From the NCBI RefSeq assembly GCF_014281125.1, contig NZ_JACOEA010000003.1, forward strand, positions 124,001-188,000: DNA of 64,000 nt. The letters are read 5' to 3'. The notes under the pieces are model-generated. The model worked only from the letters and a program-made list of their open reading frames with translations. It was not told the origin of the DNA and did not search any database. The stretch comes from Lawsonibacter celer (lineage in GTDB: Bacteria > Bacillota > Clostridia > Oscillospirales > Oscillospiraceae). The position numbers and the translations under genes are program-made. This document shows, in pieces, positions 25,958 through 34,081 of this stretch (position 1 is the stretch's first letter; each line of letters opens with the position of its first letter).

Positions 25958-26954
25958 ATGCCGCTTCAAATCGTCCGAAACGACATCACGAAAATGCGGG
26001 TGGATGCCATTGTAAACGCCGCCAACGAGACTCTGTTGGGCGGTAGCGGCGTAGACGGCGCCATCCACCAGGCCGCCGGGCCGGAGCTGATGGCAGAGTG
26101 CCGCACGCTTCACGGCTGTAAGACGGGGCAAGCCAAGATCACCAAGGGATACCGTCTACCCGCCAAATTCGTGATCCATACCGTGGGCCCTGTCTGGGAG
26201 GGTGGCAGCTACGGAGAACGAGATCTGCTTGCCTCCGCCTATCGTTCATCTCTGGAACTGGCCTTGGAACACAGATGCGAGACTGTGGCATTCCCCCTGA
26301 TATCCTCCGGGGTGTTTGGCTATCCTAAGGATCAGGCCCTGAAAGTAGCGGTGGACACGATTGGGGATTTTCTGCTCCAACACGACATGACGGTATACCT
26401 GGTGATCTTTGACAAGGCTGCGTATACCATCGGCGGTAAACTCTTTTCAGATATTGCCGCCTATATTGATGACCGCTATGTAGAAGAACACACGGACAGC
26501 GATGTGGAGCAACGGCGTCGGCGGTTCCGGATTCTGGCGTCTGCTCCTATGCCAGAGGCCGAGTCGGCGCCGGCGGCCACCCCCAGCAGTCTGAATGAAG
26601 CTTTGGAAATGGTGGATGAGAGCTTCTCCCAGATGCTCCTGCGGAAAATCGACGAGGCAGGACTCACTGATGCGGAGTGCTACAAACGCGCGAATGTAGA
26701 CCGGCGTTTATTCTCCAAAATCCGCTCAGACATCCACTACAAGCCATCCAAGCCTACCGCCATGGCCTTTTGCTGTCGCTTTAGAGTTGCCCTTGGAGGA
26801 GGCCCGGGAGATGCTCCAGAAGGCGGGATTTGCCTTCTCCCATGCCAGTAAATTTGACATCATTGTGGAGTACTTCATCGCCCATCGGAACTACAACATC
26901 TTTGAAATCAATGAGGCCCTGTTCGCCTTCGACCAGAGCCTGCTGGGAGGTTGA
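25958..26954 (+). pseudogene. Macro-domain protein (ADP-ribose binding/hydrolase), frameshifted
   Basis: The start at 25958 (GGGAGG upstream) leads into a clear macro domain: VDAIVNAANETLLGGSGVDG, KFVIHTVGPVW, and VAFPLISSGVFGYP, which bind ADP-ribose and can remove it from proteins. A second domain follows (SFSQMLLRKIDEAGLTDAEC, then [15 protein letters not shown]). At 26,768-26,771 a run of four T breaks the frame; with three it continues as [20 protein letters not shown] and ends DQSLLGG at 26,954, the expected end of this two-domain family. The macro domain is intact, so a truncated but working product is possible. The next gene starts five bases after the restored stop. Confidence 0.85.
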
Positions 26955-26959
26955 CCTGA

Positions 26960-27310
26960 ATGCCCAGGATGGATGTGACGGAAATGCTCTTCGCCAAGCT
27001 GTATCCTCTTCTGGTGGCCAAGGCTGTGAAAAAGGGCCGCACACGGGAAGAAGTGGATCAGGTCACTGGCTGGCTCACCGGTTATACCAGCGAAGACATC
27101 GCCCAGCTGGAGCTGTCCGACATCACCTACGGTGATTTCTTCCGAAATGCCCCAACTATGAATCCTGACCGTGCCCTGATCACCGGCAAAGTGTGCGGTG
27201 TTCGGGTGGAGGAGATCCAGGACCCGTTGATGCGGGAGATTCGATACCTCGACAAGTTGGTGGACGAACTGGCCAAAGGGAAGACCATGGAGCAGATCCT
27301 GCGGATGTAA
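26960..27310 (+). CDS. DUF2200 family protein
   Basis: This 116-residue protein matches DUF2200 along its length: LYPLLVAKAVKKGRTREEVD, the WLTGYT helix, NPDRALITGKVCGVRVE, then EIRYLDKLVDELAKGK. The family has no established biochemical role. It starts five bases after the restored stop of the macro-domain gene, so the two were probably one transcript. A ribosome site is provided by GGGAGG at 26,945-26,950. Confidence 0.85.
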   Translation: MPRMDVTEMLFAKLYPLLVAKAVKKGRTREEVDQVTGWLTGYTSEDIAQLELSDITYGDFFRNAPTMNPDRALITGKVCGVRVEEIQDPLMREIRYLDKLVDELAKGKTMEQILRM

Positions 27311-27397
27311 TTGTCGCCTGCAAGGCGACCAAAAGGTAAGAGAAGCCCTCTATACTGTATTCACAAGCCAGCCAAGTACAGTTTAGGGGGTTTTATC

Positions 27398-28045
27398 ATG
27401 AAAAAAGATCTGACGGAACTGGTATTCATCCTGGACCGTAGCGGTTCCATGCAGGGACTGGAGGAAGACACCATCGGCGGCTTCAATTCCATGCTGGAAA
27501 AGCAGAAGCGGGAGTCGGGCGAGGCATTTGTCTCCACGATCCTCTTTGATGACCGGGCGGTAGTACTCCATGACCGTATACCGATTCAGGAAGTTGCGCC
27601 CATAACTGGACGGGATTATTGGGTCCGGGGCTGCACGGCACTGCTGGACGCGCTCGGCGGGGCCATCCAGCACATCAGGAACATCCACAAGTACGCGCGG
27701 AGCGAAGACATACCTGAGCACACGCTGTTCGTCATCACCACAGACGGCATGGAGAATGCCAGCCGCCGCTATTCTGTGTACCAAGTACGGGAGATGATCT
27801 GCCATCAGCAGAAGAAATATGGGTGGGAGTTCCTCTTTCTTGGGGCCAACATTGACGCGGTGGAGATAGCCGGCCGTCTGGGAATTGCTCCTGAACGAGC
27901 CGTGAACTACCATAGCGACAGCCAGGGCACTCGCCTCAACTACGAGGCGGTGAGCCGTGCCGCTTCCTCCGTGCGTGCCAGCGCCCCGCTGGGAGCAGAT
28001 TGGAAGGCGGAAATCGAGAAGGATTACCGGAATCGTGGTAAGTGA
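27398..28045 (+). CDS. VWA-domain protein (TerY/YegL-like)
   Basis: The 215-residue protein is almost entirely a von Willebrand factor A domain. The metal-dependent adhesion site motif DRSGS is at residues 13-17, and other site residues fall in the GCTALLDALG and ITTDGMENAS segments. VWA proteins of this small soluble type are known from tellurite/stress (ter) clusters as TerY and act by binding partner proteins. A GGGGG site precedes ATG 27398. It follows macro and DUF2200 genes on the same strand after an 87-base gap, and a strong terminator ends the run. No TerD or kinase neighbours are present. Confidence 0.85.
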   Translation: MKKDLTELVFILDRSGSMQGLEEDTIGGFNSMLEKQKRESGEAFVSTILFDDRAVVLHDRIPIQEVAPITGRDYWVRGCTALLDALGGAIQHIRNIHKYARSEDIPEHTLFVITTDGMENASRRYSVYQVREMICHQQKKYGWEFLFLGANIDAVEIAGRLGIAPERAVNYHSDSQGTRLNYEAVSRAASSVRASAPLGADWKAEIEKDYRNRGK

Positions 28046-28062
28046 GCAATCAGTCAAGACGG

Positions 28063-28095
28063 GCCTGCGTTACTTTTGTGACGCAGGCTTTTTTT
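28063..28095 (+). terminator. Rho-independent terminator after the VWA gene
   Basis: A perfect 8-bp stem (GCCTGCGT / ACGCAGGC), ten-base loop, seven T. Confidence 0.88.
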
Positions 28096-28232
28096 GTAAA
28101 TCTATAGGTAGTCCGTCTTTTTGTACTCCATTTAATGGATAATACACTTGCTTTAACGGTCCCTATAAATTACAATGAGTGGGTAGAGAGTTGATTGATC
28201 ACTGTTGAGAAATTGCATTGAGGAGGATAGCT

Positions 28233-28606
28233 ATGGTACCTTACCGAATCGAAGGAATAGACGCACCGATTTACGCCAAACGGTATGTTATACAGGGCCC
28301 TCACTTTGCTGAGAGTTCTGTTGAGATCATTGCTGAATGTTCAAAGAATGAAAAAGCGACAGGAAATAATGATTGCTATTTTTTAGAGCTATTTCTCTAA
28401 GTGTTGAGGATTACGGCACACGTGAACCTATTGTCGGACTCTATTTCGGATCTCAGAACATGAATCAAGAGGAAATCGATACTGAAGTTAGAGCCTATAT
28501 TTTGAGCCAGCTTGATGATACATTCCATCTTTTAGTCAGGAAATACCTTATGAAAGAGCAACTCATAGAAGACTGGCTGAATGAGCAAGGAGACGAGATG
28601 GGGTAA
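28233..28606 (+). pseudogene. Small hypothetical gene, frameshifted
   Basis: AGGAGGATAGCT precedes ATG 28233. The first frame ends early (NDCYFLELFL), while a second frame overlapping it continues as RAISLSVEDYGTREPIVGLY to a sensible acidic C-terminus ending at 28,606. The switch falls in the six-T run at 28,379-28,384; one extra T would join them into one protein of about 124 residues. Function is not recognised. This is one of several single-base breaks in the island. Confidence 0.6.
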
Positions 28607-28645
28607 TTGTAAAGGCCTTTACTAAACCCTTCTTTTCCCGTTCTT

Positions 28646-29077
28646 TCAATCTAACAGTTTGTTCATTCCATCAACTATGGCAGATTTCCAAGCTTCATAT
28701 GCCGCCGGCTTCAATCCGACATAGTCATTCGCCATCTTCAGCAGAGCCTGCCTTTGTTGGTCTATGTTGATAAGTGTGTCGAAGCTGTAGTTCTCATCTT
28801 CAGTTATGATTTCTATTTCAGGAGTCATGCTAAAAACGAATTTGATGAGATAGCAGAATTCCTGAGTGTTTGCCGCCAGATATGCCTGAGTCTGCGTCGC
28901 TATGCAGTCGATCTTGCCTAAGGTGCAGTCTCGTAAAAGGCGGAGCATCTCCGGCCGATGAGCTATTTCCTTTCTCCCAGTAATGTCAATATATAAGTCA
29001 ACCAACTTCAAATTGGGATCATCGGCAAATTTCTCTCGGTATGACAGAAAGAGAGAGATTAAGATGTTTTTAGACAA
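28646..29077 (-). CDS. Resolvase-like protein lacking the catalytic serine region
   Basis: The 143-residue product resembles the N-terminal domain of serine recombinases: LKLVDLYIDITGRKEIAHRP then EMLRLLRDCTLGKIDCIATQ corresponds to the usual Tyr-Asp-Gly, Arg-Pro and Gly-Lys-Ile-Asp landmarks. The N-terminal strand with the nucleophilic Ser and the Arg motif of the active site are missing or replaced, so it should not cut DNA. Start TTG 29077 has GGAGGATAGA before it, so the protein is probably made. Its 5' end overlaps the divergent HTH gene by 14 bases. It may be a remnant or a regulator. Confidence 0.62.
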   Translation of the reverse strand: MSKNILISLFLSYREKFADDPNLKLVDLYIDITGRKEIAHRPEMLRLLRDCTLGKIDCIATQTQAYLAANTQEFCYLIKFVFSMTPEIEIITEDENYSFDTLINIDQQRQALLKMANDYVGLKPAAYEAWKSAIVDGMNKLLD

Positions 29078-29477
29078 TCTATCCTCCTCCGTCCTCAGAT
29101 TATGCGATGCTCGCAAGCTCAGCTATGAAGCCGCCTCGGAACGATGTGCCCTCAGTTCCAGATATTTTGGCGATATTGCCAGAGGCAAAACCGCCCCAAC
29201 GATCCTGACCTTGGAAAAACTCTGTGTCGGGTTTGACCTGACGCCCAATGACCTGCTGCTCCCCTCGACCATTTGGAGGGAGATGTCCTTCCGCAAGCCC
29301 ATGCCGGTGATGCAGATCCGCTGCTTTCACTTCCTTCATGACCTTACTGGTTTCCGTGTCTGCCCTCAGTGCGGACGGACTATGGAACGGGAATACCAGC
29401 CTTACTGCGACCACTGCGGGCAATGCCTGGATTGGAATGCCTTCTCCAAAGCAACTATTATCCTGCCTCAGCAATAA
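29064..29477 (+). CDS. XRE-like HTH protein with C-terminal zinc ribbon
   Basis: The 137-residue protein opens with an XRE-like HTH (LRLCDARKLSYEAASERCAL, then SSRYFGDIARGKTAPTILTL) and a helix that closes the fold (EKLCVGFDLTPNDLL). The C-terminus has two Cys pairs, CPQCGR and CDHCG, spaced as in a zinc ribbon. This pairing of HTH with a ribbon is found in regulators of integrative elements. AGAGAG lies upstream of ATG 29064. The start overlaps the divergent resolvase-like gene, so expression of the two is probably exclusive or jointly controlled. Confidence 0.75.
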   Translation: MFLDNLSSSVLRLCDARKLSYEAASERCALSSRYFGDIARGKTAPTILTLEKLCVGFDLTPNDLLLPSTIWREMSFRKPMPVMQIRCFHFLHDLTGFRVCPQCGRTMEREYQPYCDHCGQCLDWNAFSKATIILPQQ

Positions 29478-29823
29478 CTCCATCGGTTACATATTTTCCC
29501 ATCCGGCCAGCGCTCTCTACCCGCTGGCCGCTTTTGCTATGTCTTTTTCCCCTCCTCAATTTTTCTTCATCTCCCTATTGACTTTTTATTTGCAGACTCA
29601 ATTTAATAAATTTCAAGAAGTGTGTAAGTTTAAATTCTGTCGCTTTTCACAAAATCGAATATACCGTTTTGCCTTTTTGTCCAAATTATAATCGCGTAGC
29701 AACTTTTCTATTGCTATTTCGCACAGATATATGTATAATTGAGTATGTCAAGATTGGAAACGTTTCCAGAAACGTTTCCAACAGAGCATCCAAGAACAGA
29801 CAATTATTTAGGAGGTCAAGGTA
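29478..29823 (+). promoter_or_regulatory. Promoter and tandem LacI-type operators of the maltodextrin operon
   Basis: TTGCTA (29711-29716), 17 bases, TATAAT (29734-29739) form the promoter. Directly downstream, at 29755-29768, is a perfect 14-bp palindrome TGGAAACGTTTCCA, and at 29767-29780 a near-perfect second copy CAGAAACGTTTCCA. The CpG-centred symmetry is typical of LacI/GalR regulators, one of which is encoded in the operon. Sites just below the start suggest repression. The sequence upstream (29,478-29,700) is AT-rich with no gene seen. Confidence 0.85.
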
Positions 29824-31182
29824 ATGAAGAAGTTTCTTGCATTAGGACTCGCCGCCGCACTGTCGCTGTCTCTGTTGGCTGGTTGCGGCACACCCTCTGA
29901 TCCGTCCGGCAGTTCTGATCCCGGGGGCAGTGACCCGGGAACCGCGGCCAATGGCTCCGTTTACTACCTGAACTTCAAACCTGAGCAGGATGCTCAGTGG
30001 CAGGAGCTGGCCCAGATCTACACCGAGGAGACCGGCGTGCCCGTCAAGGTGGTCACCGCCGCCTCCGGCACCTATGAGACCATGCTAACCAGCGAGATGG
30101 CCAAGGACGACGCCCCCACCATGTTCCAGGTCAACGGCCCTGTGGGCCTAAACAGCTGGAAGGACTACTGCTATGACCTGTCCGGCTCTGATCTCTACGG
30201 AGAACTGACCAGCACAGACTACGCCCTGATGAACGGGGGTGAGGTGGCCGGCATCGCCTACGTCATCGAGTCCTACGGCATCATTGTCAACCAGACTCTG
30301 CTGGAGCAGGCCGGCTACACCGTGGAGGACATCCAGTCCTTTGATGACCTGAAGACCGTGGCCGAGGACATCACCGCCCGCAGGGACGAACTGGGCTTCT
30401 CCGCCTTTACCTCCGCCGGTATGGACAGCTCCTCCGACTGGCGTTTCAAGACCCACCTGGCCAACCTGCCCATCTACTTCGAGTACCAGGACAAGGGCAT
30501 CAATGCCACCGACGCCATCGAGGGCACCTACCTGGACAACTACCGCAACATCTGGGATCTATACATCAACAACGCGACCTGCGACCCCGCTGAGCTTACC
30601 GCCAAGACCGCCAATGATGCTCTGAATGATTTTGTCTCCGGTCAGGCTGTGTTCTATCAGAATGGCTCCTGGGAGTACACTAACGTGGTGGGCGAGGGCA
30701 AGCTTAGCGAGGATGAGGTGACTATGATCCCCATCTACTTTGGCGTGGGCGACGAGGCCAACCAGGGCCTGTGCACCGGCTCTGAGAACTACTGGTGTGT
30801 CAACAAGAACGCCCCTGAGGAGAACATCCAGGCCACGCTGGACTTCATGTACTGGTGCGTCACGGACGAGACCGCTCTGCAGGCTATCACCGGCGGTACC
30901 GGCGCCATGCCCTCCGGCGAGGACGGTATGGCTTTCGCCATCCCCTTCAAAGCCGCTCCCGAGTCCAGCAACCCCTTCGTAGCTCTGGACGCCCAGATGA
31001 CCGCCGACGGCAAGACCCCCATCAGCTGGAACTTCACCACCATGCCCTCTGAGGAGTGGAAGAATATGGTCGGTTCCGCTCTGGCTGTCTACGCCGCTGA
31101 CCAGACCGACACCAACTGGGACGCCGTGGTCTCTGCCTTCGTGGACGGCTGGGCAAGCGAGTACGCCCTGGCCAACGGCTAA
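29824..31182 (+). CDS. Maltodextrin-type ABC transporter substrate-binding lipoprotein
   Basis: This 452-residue family-1 solute-binding protein is anchored outside the membrane by a lipidated Cys21 (lipobox LAGC) after a signal peptide, with a Ser/Gly/Asp linker. The mature protein has the two-lobe binding-protein pattern: PVKVVTAASGTYETMLTSEM near the start, SGQAVFYQNGSWEY and GTGAMPSGEDG later. AGGAGGTCAAGGTA precedes ATG 29824. It heads an operon with two permeases, a LacI regulator, MalQ, a phosphorylase and an ATPase, so maltodextrins or related alpha-glucans are the likely ligand. A terminator after it probably keeps its level above that of the permeases. Confidence 0.9.
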   Translation: MKKFLALGLAAALSLSLLAGCGTPSDPSGSSDPGGSDPGTAANGSVYYLNFKPEQDAQWQELAQIYTEETGVPVKVVTAASGTYETMLTSEMAKDDAPTMFQVNGPVGLNSWKDYCYDLSGSDLYGELTSTDYALMNGGEVAGIAYVIESYGIIVNQTLLEQAGYTVEDIQSFDDLKTVAEDITARRDELGFSAFTSAGMDSSSDWRFKTHLANLPIYFEYQDKGINATDAIEGTYLDNYRNIWDLYINNATCDPAELTAKTANDALNDFVSGQAVFYQNGSWEYTNVVGEGKLSEDEVTMIPIYFGVGDEANQGLCTGSENYWCVNKNAPEENIQATLDFMYWCVTDETALQAITGGTGAMPSGEDGMAFAIPFKAAPESSNPFVALDAQMTADGKTPISWNFTTMPSEEWKNMVGSALAVYAADQTDTNWDAVVSAFVDGWASEYALANG

Positions 31183-31217
31183 TAGAAAATTCCTGTCAGA
31201 ACGTGTCGAATGGCCTT

Positions 31218-31257
31218 CCGGGGCCGCCGGAATGGACTCCGGCGGCCCCGGTTTTTT
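31218..31257 (+). terminator. Intra-operon terminator after the binding-protein gene
   Basis: A perfect 14-bp GC-rich stem (CCGGGGCCGCCGGA / TCCGGCGGCCCCGG) and six T. It lies within the operon, so partial termination would favour the binding protein over the downstream genes. Confidence 0.92.
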
Positions 31258-31328
31258 AAAAAAGAGCCCCGTCACAATTATTTTAAGGGCGATCATTCAA
31301 CGCTATTACACCAAAGGGGGGATTGGTT

Positions 31329-32180
31329 TTGGATAAAGCCATCCGCAAATATTGGCCGATATTTGTGCTGCCTACACTTGTCGCCTTTATCATTGGTTTC
31401 ATCATTCCGTTTATCCAGGGAGCTTACCTGGCATTCTGTCAGTTCACCACGGTGAAAGATGCCACCTTCATTGGCATTTCCAATTTTACCCGCGCAATCA
31501 GCGACACCACCTTTACCCATGCGTTCTGGTATAACTGCGCTTTTGTGGTAGTAAGCACTGTGGCCATTAACGTAGGGGGCCTTGCAGTAGCCCTGATCCT
31601 CACGCGCGCGATCCGGGGGACCAACGTCTTTCGCACCGTATTCTTCATGCCAAACCTGATTGGCGGCATCGTGCTGGGCTACATCTGGCAGATCCTGCTG
31701 AACTGTGTACTCAGCCTGCTGGAGAGGCCCCTGCTACAGTTAGACGCTACGGCAGGCTTTTGGGGCCTGGTGATCCTCATGTGCTGGCAGCAGATTGGCT
31801 ATATGATGATCATTTACGTGGCGGGGCTCCAAAGCGTGCCTGACACCTTGATCGAGGCCGCGGAGATCGACGGTGCCTCTCGCTGGCAGACCTTCTGGAA
31901 AGTAAAGCTCCCCATGCTCATGCCTTCCATCACCATCTGCCTGTTCCTGACGATTACCAACAGTTTCAAACTTTTTGATCAGAACATGGCCCTCACCGGC
32001 GGCCAGCCTGCCCACCAAAGCGAACTGCTGGCATACAACATCTATTATACCTTCTATGGCCGGTCTGGACCCCAGTGGCGTGGGATCGGTCAGGCCAAGG
32101 CGGTCATCTTCTGCGTGATCGTAGTGGCCATCGCCCTGATCCAGTTGCGGATGACCCGAAAGAGGGAGGTACAGCAGTAA
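31329..32180 (+). CDS. Sugar ABC transporter permease (MalF/UgpA type)
   Basis: The 283-residue membrane protein has six predicted helices and the permease EAA loop (EAAEIDGASRWQTFWKVKLP) that docks on the ATPase. A TTG start at 31329 has a GGGGGG ribosome site seven bases away; the TTG six bases earlier is too close. Its stop overlaps the start of the second permease by one base. With the partner permease, binding protein and the ATPase at the end of the operon, it forms a complete carbohydrate importer. Confidence 0.92.
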   Translation: MDKAIRKYWPIFVLPTLVAFIIGFIIPFIQGAYLAFCQFTTVKDATFIGISNFTRAISDTTFTHAFWYNCAFVVVSTVAINVGGLAVALILTRAIRGTNVFRTVFFMPNLIGGIVLGYIWQILLNCVLSLLERPLLQLDATAGFWGLVILMCWQQIGYMMIIYVAGLQSVPDTLIEAAEIDGASRWQTFWKVKLPMLMPSITICLFLTITNSFKLFDQNMALTGGQPAHQSELLAYNIYYTFYGRSGPQWRGIGQAKAVIFCVIVVAIALIQLRMTRKREVQQ

Positions 32181-33022
32181 TGAATCAGAGAATGAAACTG
32201 TCCAACCGAATTTGGAGCATCGTGATGACCATTGTCTGCGTCATCTATATGTATCCCATCTTCATGGTGCTTACAAACTCCTTGAAGGTGGAGAGCGCTA
32301 TCAGTACAGGTACCGCCTTTGAATTGCCCAATGCGGAGACCTTCGCTGGCCTCGCAAATTATGAGAACGCGATCAATGCCCAGGGGTTCCTGTCCAGTTT
32401 CTTCTATACCACATTTATTACAGTTTCTTCCGTGTTAGCCATTTTGCTGTTCTGCTCCATGTTCGCATGGTACATCACAAGGGTAAACAACCTGTTCACC
32501 AGAATCCTTTATTTGTTGTGTGCATTCTCCATGGTGGTACCGTTCCAGATGGTCATGTTTACTCTGTCAAATATGGCGGACACATTGCATTTGGACACGC
32601 CGTGGGTACTGTGGGTCATCTATCTGGGTTTTGGCGCAGGCCTGGCGGTGTTTATGTTCTGTGGGTTTATGCGAAGCGTGCCGATCGACATGGAGGAGGC
32701 TTCCATGATAGATGGTTGCAACCCCATCCAGACTTACTTCTATATTGTGTTTCCCCTATTGCGCCCCACCATGATCTCCGTGGCGATCCTGGAGGCCATG
32801 TGGATCTGGAACGACTACCTGCTTCCCACCCTGATTCTGGATATTCAGGACTACCGTACCATCTCCATGCTGATCCAGTTCTTTAAGGGCAGCTATGGCC
32901 GCGTGGAAATGGGGCCTATGATGGCCTGCATCATGCTCGCCATCCTTCCTATTATCGTGATCTATCTCTTCGCGCAGAAGTATATCATCAAAGGAGTGGT
33001 AGCGGGCGCGGTGAAAGGATAA
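32180..33022 (+). CDS. Sugar ABC transporter permease (MalG/UgpE type)
   Basis: A 280-residue permease with six membrane helices and the EAA loop EEASMIDGCNPIQTYFYIVF. It is the second half of the importer channel. The ATG overlaps the previous stop by one base and has GGGAGGT upstream, so the two permeases are made together. The C-terminus IIKGVVAGAVKG is the standard end of this family. Confidence 0.93.
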   Translation: MNQRMKLSNRIWSIVMTIVCVIYMYPIFMVLTNSLKVESAISTGTAFELPNAETFAGLANYENAINAQGFLSSFFYTTFITVSSVLAILLFCSMFAWYITRVNNLFTRILYLLCAFSMVVPFQMVMFTLSNMADTLHLDTPWVLWVIYLGFGAGLAVFMFCGFMRSVPIDMEEASMIDGCNPIQTYFYIVFPLLRPTMISVAILEAMWIWNDYLLPTLILDIQDYRTISMLIQFFKGSYGRVEMGPMMACIMLAILPIIVIYLFAQKYIIKGVVAGAVKG

Positions 33023-33049
33023 TACTTTCCAAAAGGTTCGTGATTCAAC

Positions 33050-34060
33050 ATGACGATCAGAGATATTGCCCGGCTCTCCGGATATAGTCTGGGCACTGTG
33101 TCCAGGGTACTCAACAACCATCCGGACGTAAGTGAAAAAGCAAAAGAGAAAGTGCTTGCGGTCGTAGAGGAATACGGGTTTCAACCAAACGCCAATGCAA
33201 AGCATCTGAAAATGCAGACGCTGTCTGCAATCGCTGTTCTGGTCAAAGGAACACAAAACCTGCTGTTCGCTGATATTTTGGAACAGGTACAATCCCTGCT
33301 GCAGAGCAGCGGCGAGGATGTCTATGCGGCCTACCTGGACGAGGACGCGGATGAAGTGCAGTATGCCCTGCAGCTTACTCAGCTTCGCCACCCCAAGGGA
33401 TTCCTTTTTCTCGGCGGCGATTTGGAATACTTCAAAGAGGAATTCTCCGGCATCACCGTGCCCGCTGTCCTGCTGACGAACAACGCCCGGAACCTTGGAT
33501 TCAAAAACCTGTCAAGTTTCACAACGCATGACGTAAACGCTGCTGAGCAGGTGATCGACTACCTGTACCAACGCGGCCATCGACGCATTTACGTACTCGG
33601 CGGCAACCGCTCCAGTACACAGATCAGCGCCAAGCGGCTGTTAGGGGTGCAGCAGGCTATGGAGCGCCACGGGCTTCCATGTGATTTGGAACAGATACAC
33701 GAGCCGTGCCGGTACTCGATGGAAGATGGATATCAGGGCGCAAGACGGCTGCTGGAGCGCGCCCCTGATCTTACGGCGCTCTATGCGTTAGGTGATGTAA
33801 TTGCACTGGGGGCGGTTCGGGCGATTCGGGATCTTGGGCTACGGGTCCCAGAAGATATTTCCGTCGTCGGGTACGACGGCACCGCGTTCAGCCGCTATTC
33901 TGTCCCAAGACTGACCACCATCCGGCAGGACACAGCGCAGCTCGCCCAGCGGGGGGTACAGGCGCTTTTGGACAGTATTCAAAGGTCTGCCCCGCCGGTT
34001 CACGACTTTATCCCCCATGAACTGCTGGAGCAGGAAAGCGTCTGTCCCCCGGGGCAGTAG
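33050..34060 (+). CDS. LacI-family transcriptional regulator of the maltodextrin operon
   Basis: The 336-residue regulator has the LacI-type HTH (IRDIARLSGYSLGTVSRVLN) with hinge helix, then a periplasmic-binding-like effector domain with SVVGYDGTAFSRYSVP RLTTIRQD near the C-terminus. It lies inside the operon between the permease and malQ genes, and palindromic sites matching this family flank the operon start, so autoregulated control by a maltodextrin effector is likely. The ribosome site is weak (AAAAGG), which may keep the repressor scarce. Whether it represses or activates cannot be told from sequence. Confidence 0.9.
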   Translation: MTIRDIARLSGYSLGTVSRVLNNHPDVSEKAKEKVLAVVEEYGFQPNANAKHLKMQTLSAIAVLVKGTQNLLFADILEQVQSLLQSSGEDVYAAYLDEDADEVQYALQLTQLRHPKGFLFLGGDLEYFKEEFSGITVPAVLLTNNARNLGFKNLSSFTTHDVNAAEQVIDYLYQRGHRRIYVLGGNRSSTQISAKRLLGVQQAMERHGLPCDLEQIHEPCRYSMEDGYQGARRLLERAPDLTALYALGDVIALGAVRAIRDLGLRVPEDISVVGYDGTAFSRYSVPRLTTIRQDTAQLAQRGVQALLDSIQRSAPPVHDFIPHELLEQESVCPPGQ

Positions 34061-34081
34061 TTTCCCATGTAGAAAGGATAT

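Noticed and set aside
29755..29780. CcpA (cre) sites
   Set aside because: The palindromes resemble cre boxes but have G at the third place; a LacI-type regulator in the same operon explains them better. CcpA binding is not excluded.
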